64,000 nucleotides of DNA, from the NCBI GenBank assembly GCA_003427395.1, contig BFEA01000354.1:1128261-1192260 (forward strand). The letters run 5' to 3'. This DNA is from Chara braunii (Eukaryota > Streptophyta > Charophyceae > Charales > Characeae). Shown piece after piece: positions 55,741 to 64,000 of this stretch. The translations under genes were made by a program, and so were the position numbers. Under the pieces are notes generated by a model. It worked only from the letters and a program-made list of their open reading frames with translations. It had not been told where the DNA came from and ran no database searches. Numbering within the stretch: position 1 is the stretch's first letter; each line of letters begins with the position of its first letter.

Positions 55741-56653
55741 TGTCGGGTGGAGCGGCTCGGCAGGTAAGTGGTGACACAGGGTTCAGTGGACTCTTGCTTC
55801 ATTAGCAACCGTCCTATTCCCTGTACCGGTCAGCCCCTATGCGATGTCTGGGTTAGCGTAATAGCTCGACATAGACAGGAAAGGAGGTGGGCAGAGAGAC
55901 GACCAATAGAGGCAACGGAAAGGAGGAATGAACCTGGACGGGTTTCTGCGCCGGGTGCACGCTGTCGGAGCTGATACCCTTACAAGGGTATCCGCTCATG
56001 ATTTTGTAGTCAACACAATGTCGACACCAACTGTTAGAACGGAGACGACTAAAAATAGAAACTGGGGCAAACCCCTCGACCATTATGGTCATAAGTGTGT
56101 AGTAACCGCAAGGGCCAAAACACGACACGTGCGGACAACAGTCAAGGGTTAAAAATTTCAGATGCTTGTCAGCGTCATCGCTGACATATGAAAAGACGAC
56201 GGAGGTTAATAGATTGGAAATTCGAATGACTGCGCGCGCCGTTCCGACATGCGCAGAGACTGCAAAGTGGTTAGTAAATAAAACCTCCGACCACAAGGTC
56301 GGAAGGTTAGTCAAAACGGAAAAGAGTCGCGCAGGACGTAGCGACGGTTTTTCTCAGTCGGTTGCCGACTGGGGAAGTATGACCATTTCAGCTCAAGTCC
56401 GCCGACGTCAAGTATATCGAAAAAGCGGGGCGGGGAAACCACTCCCCGCGGGATAGAATAAAGGTAAAAATTAGTAAAAGCCTCGACCATGTGGCCGGGG
56501 CGACTAGAAAAAAGGGGCCTAACACGCTGTAACAAGCTGCGATGGCCAACAGTGGCTTGGGTTTCCCCTACGGTAGGCGGCAGGCCTTAAGTACTAATCG
56601 AATTAGACCCTGTACTCTACTTAGGGCAATTTAGCTCTTAGTAGAACCGAACT
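55741..56653. other. Hairpin-dense intergenic DNA
   Basis: Perfect stems lie at 55973-55981/55984-55992 (9 bp), 56067-56074/56079-56086 read as 56167-56174/56179-56186 (8 bp, TGTCAGCG/CGCTGACA), 56286-56292/56297-56303 (7) and 56355-56361/56365-56371 (7). No gene is seen. Confidence 0.6.
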
Positions 56654-56740
56654 AGGAGCTAGCCCAGTAGGTACAGGCACAGACTGATACGCAGAGCATC
56701 CTGGGATCCAGTTCGACCTGCCTCCGGGCTAGCTCCTTTT
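56654..56740 (+). mobile_element. tRNA-like short element, copy C
   Basis: AGGAGCTAGCCC (56654-56665) and GGGCTAGCTCCT (56726-56737) pair perfectly over 12 bp and are followed by T's to 56740. Box A-like TAGCCCAGTAGG lies at 56660-56671 and box B-like AGTTCGACC at 56710-56718. It is the best-preserved outer stem of the three copies. Confidence 0.55.
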
Positions 56741-56779
56741 GCTAGTTATGAGGGGCAGGGCCTGCCTTTTTCGCCCGCC

Positions 56780-56860
56780 CTCAGACGAGCGGGATTCGAA
56801 CCCGTGACTTCAAGATTGAAACCGAGAACAGTTGGACCCCGTTGAGGCAGTTGTCACGAC
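56780..56860 (-). other. tRNA-derived fragment (TPsiC arm)
   Basis: On the minus strand ACGGGTTCGAATCCCGC forms four of five T-stem pairs and a perfect box B. TGCCTCAACGGGG upstream resembles box A. The acceptor ends do not pair, so it is a tRNA pseudogene or SINE head and not a functional tRNA. Confidence 0.5.
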
Positions 56861-56879
56861 GGGGTAGTTAGAGGTAAGT

Positions 56880-58500
56880 TTGTTGTTGTTGTTGTTGTTG
56901 TTGTTGTTTTTTTCGTTGTTTTACTAGTTTTTCCTTTTCGAACCCCGTGTTTTCTTCTTCGAAAGTACCGCTGAAACTAGGGTAGGTTCATCCAGGCCTA
57001 AGTCATGAAGGACTTGGCCGCCGAGAAGCTCGGCACGACGTCGCACAGACCCGGTTCTAGAGTGGGAGAGAGAGAAGGAGAGGGGAGAAAGGGGAGAGGA
57101 GTAAGAGAAGAAAAGCAACCTGGGCCAAAAGGGAGATATCACGAGTAAGCTGGAGAGCGGGGATTCACGTGAAAGAAGGAGAACGCAAGAAGAAGGAGAA
57201 GGAGAGTGAAAGGAGATAGAAGAGGCGGATGTATCGTCGCTGATTCTCAGCATTCGGCGCCATCATCCCGCCATTTTCGGGAATAACAGTTGCTGCTTAT
57301 TGCGGCATTGCTTGAGTGTCCGCGTTCACAGAAACGCGTCCCTGATCCGGAAAAAGGTGAGCGTGTAAGAGAAGAAGAAGAAGAAGAAGAAGGAGAAAGA
57401 GAAAGAAGGAAGAAGGAAGAAGGAGGAGAGGAGAAAGAAGGAAGGGGAGAAGGGGGGAGGATCAAAGGAGAAAAGGATGCTCACCTGGCCGAGACATTGC
57501 CAGTAACCTCGTGAACCGCGTACCGGACTTCGTTTGGTCGGTAGGCTCGTGGTTGTTGAATTATCACCTAGGCATATTGCCACGTGACAAAGCAAGGACG
57601 ACGACGACAGCAATGGCGACACAAAAGGAGCAGGAGGAATATAGGTAAGTCACCTATCTCGCGGCTCGCTCCCTAACATTATCAACTACGAACAAAAAAA
57701 AATAAACGAATAAATAAATAAATAAATAAATGAGCAAATAAATAAAACAAGTTGAATGAAACTACCACTAGAACGAGAAAGTATACGTTCCTACTTTATA
57801 CGTATAAATGTGTGCGTAGGATCGTGCTACTACTATTGGAAAAATAAGCTAAACCCATCGTATCTACCGCCGCAACAACGACATATTCGCTATTACAAGT
57901 GTGTGTGAGTATGTGTGTGTGTGTATGTGAGAGAGAGTTAGAGAGAGAGAGAGAGAGAGGTTGGACGAGTATACATAGAGAGGGAGAGAGAATTCTTCTT
58001 CTTCATCTTCTCAGTCCACCATCTCCTTCTCCCCCTCTCGACATCTGACTTCACTACATCTGCAGATTACGAAAGGGAAGGGACAAAGCTTGATGACATT
58101 AGATCCGAACTCGACATTGGGATTCATACATTAGGACGGGGATTTGGTGTTGGCGACATTTCCAATTTTCCCTCTCCGTCGTCTGACCCCCCCTCCTCTT
58201 CGTCTAGGTATGGTGGGGACTGGCGCCTTCTTCCTGTGTAAGCGCCAGACCCCTTCACGACACGCAACGACGATGATGTTGGGGCTGCGCTGCAATACCG
58301 ATCGTTCGGATCATTGGTATCTAAGTCTTCCGATACAATATCTGTACTGTGTATGGGAGGTAGGTTCTTGTTCTGATCTGCGCCTTTACCGTAGGCAACT
58401 CGCGTGTGTGTGTGTGTGTATGGAGTATGGGTCTCGAACCTACGGATCGCCACACGCTACTCGATTCGATAGAATGAGCGAATCAAGAAGTGGCAATGTA
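56880..58500. other. Microsatellite-rich intergenic DNA
   Basis: GTT repeats at 56880-56907, GAAGAA-rich DNA at 57375-57440, AAAT repeats at 57707-57745 and GT/GA runs at 57898-57960. Parts of 57690-57970 resemble 59070-59210 (ATCTACCGC, GTGTGTGAGTATG, AGAGGTTGG). No gene is supported. Confidence 0.5.
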
Positions 58501-58515
58501 TGTTTCCACGTTTCA

Positions 58516-58552
58516 ACGGAAGATTCATCCTGTTTTTGCTCATCCTATCGAT

Positions 58553-58618
<66 letters not shown>

Positions 58619-58995
58619 TGTGTGTGTGTGTGTGTATGTGTGTGTGTGTGAGAGAGAGAAAAAAAAAAAGCTAAGTCCTCAGCCCACGGCTCGACGCGCG
58701 CTACATGGATCAATAAGACGAGCAAGTCAAAAGGAGATAGTGTATATTTCCCCGATTCAGCGGAAGATTCATTCCGTTTTTGCTCATCCTAACGATGGAG
58801 TGTGTGTGAGTGCGAGTGTGTGGAAGGGAGAGAATGATAAGTCTCCTACCTTGGCCGATAGTTAAGTCTCCAACCCGTGCATCACTGCACGGTACCTGGA
58901 TCGATAAAGTGAGTGAATCAAAAAAAAAAAAAAAAAAAGTGGTTTTCAGGTTTCAGCGGAAGATTCATCCCGTTTTTGCACATCCTATCGATGGT
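58516..58995. repeat. Three tandem units of a microsatellite-associated repeat
   Basis: GGAAGATTCATCC-type motifs at 58518, 58762 and 58958 are each followed by GTTTTTGC(T/A)CATCCTA(T/A)CGAT and a TG/GT-rich run. Unit one carries an expanded TG array, unit two a short one, unit three almost none; an A run precedes unit three. Confidence 0.8.
58555..58650. repeat. (TG)n microsatellite
   Basis: TG repeats with two TATG interruptions, followed by GA and A runs. Confidence 0.95.
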
Positions 58996-59339
58996 GTTTA
59001 TATGCGTGCGTGCATGAGAGCTCTACCAAGGCGATTACACGCAGCCTCCATCGAAGGTATGATATATATATATATTAATAAATGACTAAATAAAATAAAA
59101 TAGTATGAATCTACCGCTAGAGCATGGATAGATACACCACCGCCTGGGTATGTGAGGGTGAAGGTGTGTGAAGGAGTATGTATGTGTGTGAGAGAGAGAG
59201 AGAGAGGTTGGGAAACACTTGCCTATACGTTGCTAGTCGCGATCATAGAAGTCGGGCGATCAGCCCGAACGCGATGCAACCCCCCACCCTTGTTGACTGT
59301 ATCGGTCCGGAAAAGTAGCCGTATACATCCGTTATATCC

Positions 59340-59440
59340 ATATTATTATTAATATTATTATTGTTATTGTTATTATTACTATTATTATTATTATTATTAT
59401 TATTATTTCTGTTTTCCTTATTATCGTGGTCATATTAATA

Positions 59441-59491
<51 letters not shown>

Positions 59492-59575
59492 CATTATTAT
59501 TATTATTATTATCATTATTATTATTATTAGTAGTAGTAGTAGTATTTTTATTTATTTATTTATTTATTTATCTTT
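59340..59575. repeat. (ATT)n compound microsatellite
   Basis: Long ATT arrays interrupted around 59410-59440, ending in AGT and TTTA repeats. Confidence 0.95.
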
Positions 59576-59680
59576 TTTTTTCCTTGCCATCAAGATCAGG
59601 GTTTTCTTCGTACAAACTGCTGTTCGGAAAGTACGAACGTCACGAGATCGCAAAACGTCAAGTGAGAGACAACAAGCAGG

Positions 59681-59765
59681 GGAGAAGAAGAAGAAGAAGA
59701 AGAAGGAGGAGAAGAAGAAGAAGAAGAAGAAGGAGAAGAAGAAGAAGAAGAAGAAGAGGGGAGAA
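59681..59765. repeat. (GAA)n microsatellite
   Basis: GAA/AAG trinucleotides with occasional GGA; open frames here are poly-Arg or poly-Ser artefacts. Confidence 0.95.
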
Positions 59766-59939
59766 GAAAGGGAAAGGAGAAGAGGCGAATGGTGGTTCTT
59801 GGGTGTGTGAGACATTCGTGAGTAGGGGGAGCGAGGGTGTGAGTGGTACGAGAGCCATACCTGGTTCCAGAAGCATACAACGTTGATCGCCACATGCTCG
59901 TACTTCGGGAATGCTGTTGACGTCATCTTTCGGCTTCGT

Positions 59940-60240
59940 AGTATAGGCTAGATAAGAACTGTCACATGTAGTCAGGGCGCTGAGCGCCAGGGCGTATATC
60001 AACATTGGTTCGTCATTGATGACGATGAGGAAACTTGACCACCATTGTCAATTATGATATCTTGTGTGTGTTCTTATTTGATGAATCTCGTGATGCAAAT
60101 CTGCTGATGAGGTCACGACTATCTGGTCTTATGTCTATGATGCTGTTTGATTTCTGAAGTGCGCTGTTGCACAATTTCCTTGCATTTTTGTATTATTTAA
60201 ATTTATTATTTCTTTTATTATTTGATTAACTAGTATTATC

Positions 60241-60303
<63 letters not shown>

Positions 60304-61446
60304 TATTAACGGAAATAGATTGCTGTGATTACCGATCTCAGACGCGGAATGCCTAGTAAACATGAGTTATCAGCTCATGTTCATCACGTCCCTACCCCTT
60401 TTTCACACTGCCATCACTTCAGCTGACTGAGAGGTCCCGTGATGAGTCTGGACCGCAGTATTCTCAGCCGTTTGTCACTGAGGATGCTGTGTGGGGTTCA
60501 TTGAGCCTGATCAGTTGGAAGGTGAGAAAGGAGAGATAAGGAGAAAAGGAGGAATGAAGAAAACGAAAGGGGGAGAGGCAAACAAACGAACAGAAGGAAG
60601 ACAAGAAATTACAGACAGACGAGGACCACCCCAAACAAAAACAGAAAGGAGGCAAACAAAAACAGTCAAGCAGAAACACACGGTCATGCAAACAAGAGCA
60701 GACGAACGCAGGCAGCTAAACAGACAATGGCAGACAGACAAAAACAGATACACAGGACATACAAAAACAGACAGGTACAAACAGATGTCGACCGATAGAC
60801 AACAGGGACAGACACCAATAGTCAGATGGATTGGTACAAAAAGACAGACCGCGGTAGAAGAACATAGAGAAACGAAATAAAGGGTGATCTTTTGGGTATA
60901 TGTGACACCTATGATGAGAAGGGGGAACGAGATGGTAAGTGAGGCGAGAGAATCACCTGGCACTGGAAGCGTGCGACACTGGATACTGTATGACCATACC
61001 TCGAGAGAGTCTTTGTAAGGAGGAGCTACGATCTATAGTCTGGCGCCAAGACGCGAGGTAGGACACCAACGCTGGATCTGATGATGATGATGATGAGAGA
61101 GCACTTACCTTAAATTGGCAATAGTCTGCATGAGCGAAGTCTTCAAGTACTTCGATTTGTCACTGATGTCAACAGTTGCATTGTCAATCTGTAGGCTGTA
61201 GTGGTCGTGTAGGGGTAGGCTGGGCGCCGAGCGCCAGATAGGATATCAACTCTGGTTCTTCGTTAATGATGATGGGCCTATTCCAGAATTGTCAATTATG
61301 AACTCTTGGTGTGTTCTTATTTGGTGACTCTCGTGATGCAATGCTGTTGTTGGGTCGAAGTCGAGACTGTCTGAACTCATATGTATGATGCTATTTGATT
61401 GCTGAAATCCGCTATTGCTCATCTTCCTTGCAACACATCTTCCTTG

Positions 61447-61477
<31 letters not shown>

Positions 61478-61490
61478 TATTTTATAGTAT
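59940..61490. repeat. ~1.26-kb-period diverged tandem duplication
   Basis: 59970-60310 matches 61225-61490: GGCGC-GAGCGCCAG, TATCAAC-TGGTTC, TTGTCAATTATGA, GTGTGTTCTTATTTG, TCTCGTGATGCAA, TATGATGCT-TTTGATT-CTGAA and then an ATT array occur in the same order. The ATT arrays lie at equivalent places in both copies (60238-60308 and 61451-61489). Confidence 0.8.
60491..60900. other. Purine-rich ACAGACAG-type simple sequence
   Basis: The + strand is rich in CAGACA, AAACAG and GGAGG. Open frames on both strands are composition artefacts. A compositionally similar stretch lies at 63180-63400. Confidence 0.55.
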
Positions 61491-62960
61491 TATTATTAGT
61501 TATTATTTCTATTACTGTAATCAGACTTGTCATCTTCCTTACTTCACCTGCATGCAAGCTGATGGCGCATCACATTGGCAACAAGCGCAAACTCAAGACT
61601 CAGAGATATAATGGAGACCGAGAACACAGTGCAGATGAAGACTCGCTTAAGGCTGACTGTGGCACATAACGCCCACGAGACTCTCTCGGTTCGCACACAC
61701 AAGATCACCCTGGATATCCCGCCCGCACCACTCTGAACACTCACACAAAACCCACACACCGGCTACGGCTATGGCGACTATGGCTGCCTCTACGCTATCA
61801 CTATGCTAAGCTCTCCTGGCCCACTTCGACTTTGGGCACACTGCAGACCTCTTTGCACAAGCCGCTGAGACAGCGCTTCCGCTTGGCTTCCGCAGAAATG
61901 AATGAATGGCTGTGCGCGGCCTCTTGATTTATACTTCTGTGGCTCGTCGCCTGCCTGTTTCCCTGGCCCACGGTGCACACAGTCCCAGACAATACTTGCT
62001 TGATTGGACCAGGATTGACTAGGGACGAGGACTGCTGACTCAGCACGGGTAGACCCCACGGCTGCCCACTTGCTTCTAGTTTGCTGTGAGCAACGGTTGC
62101 AGGGCCGCTTCCAGACCTTCCGGAAATCTGTGGATTTGGCCTTTCGGACACTGTAGCAGCTACGACCCTGACCTTTCCGGACTGTAGCAGCTGCGTCCTA
62201 TGGACCCTACGACAGTCTGGCTACTGTTACAAATACACAGGTCACGGGTTTAACTCTCAGGGTCAACACAAGTGCTCTACACAGGTAAAATAAGACTGGG
62301 GACCGCGCCCTGGGATCTGCATTCACTACTACGAATAAGTGGGTATCGTTCCATACCAACAAGGACTATTAGACATAAAAGGCAAACACAGTTCAGATTT
62401 AAATTCGCTGCGAATTGAATTTGGTGCCAAATAGCCGACACATTTCACATCCGACACTATGTCCATAACCCGTACGCACGCGGCTCCAGGTTACCTAGTA
62501 CGCATTGAAGTTGCCAACTGTCACATGGCGTCTAGTTCACTTCTCTTTCAGCGTGGTTGACTTGAGAGGGAACCCAAAAAGTTCAGATCAAGTTGTCAGC
62601 CATGTCCTCGGGAAAAATCTCATTTGAACCTCTATTGCACAAGGTATTTGTGTGTGCACATACAAATAGGTAATGAGGTAGTACCAATATGTTCATGTGC
62701 ATGCATGAATGAGTGCGTATACTTCTTGCGGGTGACTGTGTAGGGACATGATGTACTTTCTCTGAGTGTGTATGGACGCGCGTGCTCCATAACTTGCGGA
62801 CATGCCCCTTTGAATATACACACTGTATTGCTGTGTGTCTGTGTGTGTGAGTGAGTGTATGTGTTGTCATGTCCACTTTACACTGTTAATATGTGTGTGT
62901 TGTAATTTTCACTATGTACAGTTATGAAGTCCGTTGTGCAGTGATGATTCGCAGTGAAAC
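61491..62960. other. Intergenic DNA, nothing recognised
   Basis: No domain-bearing frame, RNA gene or strong repeat was found. A short run of GTGTGT lies at about 62833-62845. Confidence 0.5.
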
Positions 62961-62965
62961 AGCTC

Positions 62966-62967
<2 letters not shown>

Positions 62968-63030
<63 letters not shown>
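62968..63030. repeat. (GA)n microsatellite
   Basis: Perfect GA dinucleotides over about 63 bp. Confidence 0.97.
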
Positions 63031-63034
<4 letters not shown>

Positions 63035-63797
63035 GAGGATTGCTAATGCCGATTAATCTAGTAAACGCGATTCATAAAATGAATCAGACTTGGATTACAT
63101 CTGTGAATTGGACGACGACTCTTATTGTCGTTATGTAAAAGTCTGTTGGGCTACTAAGACTGTCTGCTCACACACACACACACACACAGAAGGAAACAGA
63201 CAGACAGGGAAGGAAGGAAATATAGGGGAAGAGGAAGGAGGAAAGTGAAGAGGGACATGCAAACAAACGGCGACAAACAGCAAACTGACAGACATGAAAC
63301 ACAGAGACAAGACAGACAACGGGCAGACGGAAGACAGACAGAAGAGACGGTCAGTCAGACAAACACCTGGAGAAAGAGAGAACAAGTGAGGAACTGTAGC
63401 CAGAAGTTACGACCCGCAGTCAAAGGGCATATCCCACAGGCAGGATTCGCAACACACAGTCAAAGTTATGTTCCGCAGGAGAAAAGTCGTGGCTTACAGA
63501 CTCAAGTAGCAGTACACCAATGAGGGTTCAGGAGAATACCGGCCTTTGACTTTCTGAAACAGACATGCCATAGGCATATGATACCAGGACAAAGCCAAGT
63601 AAAGGAAAGGAGTCTGAATACTTGTGTTGTTGGTTGGAGGGGACGACTCTCGCTGACAATCAGATTAGTGCTCCGGTTTTCGGTTGATGAAGTATGGATG
63701 TAGTTTTGCTTCTCAGACAGTATCATATCTCCTGGCTTTCAGTGTGGTTCCGCAATATGGAATCTGTTATTTTGCCACTGCCACTTTAATCATGTTG

Positions 63798-63799
<2 letters not shown>
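63031..63799. other. Intergenic DNA with CA run and purine-rich patch
   Basis: A short CA run at 63168-63188 is followed by ACAGACAG-like sequence to about 63400. Nothing coding is recognised to the next microsatellite. Confidence 0.5.
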
Positions 63800-63869
<70 letters not shown>

Positions 63870-63942
63870 ATATTATTACTATTAATATTATTATTCACTT
63901 TATTATTATCATTTGTATTATTATTATTATTATTATTATTAT
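63800..63942. repeat. (TTA)n compound microsatellite
   Basis: Two ATT arrays, at 63800-63863 and 63917-63942, with an AT-rich interruption. Confidence 0.95.
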
Positions 63943-64000
63943 GATAACCTGTGATCCTGGCGAGCCTCGTGTCCGCCCAAAGTGAAGGCGGACCTGAATA

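Noticed and set aside
56780-56860. Functional tRNA gene
   Set aside because: The T-arm is good, but the acceptor strands do not pair and the anticodon arm is not convincing.
59584-59926. Arg-rich (+) and Ser/Phe-rich (-) frames
   Set aside because: They are direct translations of the GAA microsatellite.
60491-60963. Opposed frames of 129 and 150 codons
   Set aside because: Both come from ACAGACAG-type simple sequence; the Cys/Leu-rich minus frame resembles membrane protein only by composition.

Overview
The window reads as nuclear DNA of a large, repeat-rich plant-type genome. It contains one convincing host gene with multi-kilobase GT-AG introns, two collinear copies of a plant-style non-LTR retrotransposon (ORF1 with a CCHC knuckle, then endonuclease, reverse transcriptase and a terminal zf-RVT-type segment), tRNA-derived short elements, and very many dinucleotide and ATT microsatellites. 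No bacterial operon, CRISPR array, rRNA gene or intact tRNA gene was seen. A streptophyte such as a charophyte alga would fit, but that is inference; nothing here fixes the species.

Layout. 1-14.7 kb: intergenic repeats, including a short tRNA-like element (1.46 kb), a degenerate ~120-bp tandem array (4.5-5.0 kb), one copy of a dispersed retroelement-like family (8.5-9.3 kb), a 189-bp tandem duplication (9.7-10.1 kb) and clustered CT/CA/GA microsatellites (11.5-12.5 kb). 14.7-22.5 kb: an old, heavily decayed LINE on the + strand. 23.1-23.4 kb: a fold-back element. 26.5-38.9 kb: a four-exon minus-strand gene for a 603-residue protein with a CCHC zinc knuckle, one KH domain, low-complexity Gly/Arg repeats and a Met/Gln-rich coiled coil, most likely an RNA-binding protein. 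A SINE-like element with a 15-bp target-site duplication lies just upstream of its last exon. 43.4-50.7 kb: a younger LINE on the + strand, still readable but carrying stops, two frameshifts and altered catalytic residues in both enzymes. 50.7-51.26 kb: four perfect inverted repeats embedded in GA/CT microsatellites, ending at a 62-N gap. 51.3-57 kb: hairpin-dense intergenic DNA with two more tRNA-like elements and the second copy of the 8.5-kb family. 57-64 kb: tandemly duplicated, microsatellite-laden DNA with no gene.

Only the zinc knuckle/KH gene looks like a functional host gene. The LINEs are related to each other and could once have supplied the enzymes that mobilised the SINE-like insertions, but neither copy here looks active. 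Intron-exon limits, motif positions and repeat periods were worked out by eye; homology to named families rests on motif recognition, not on a database search.
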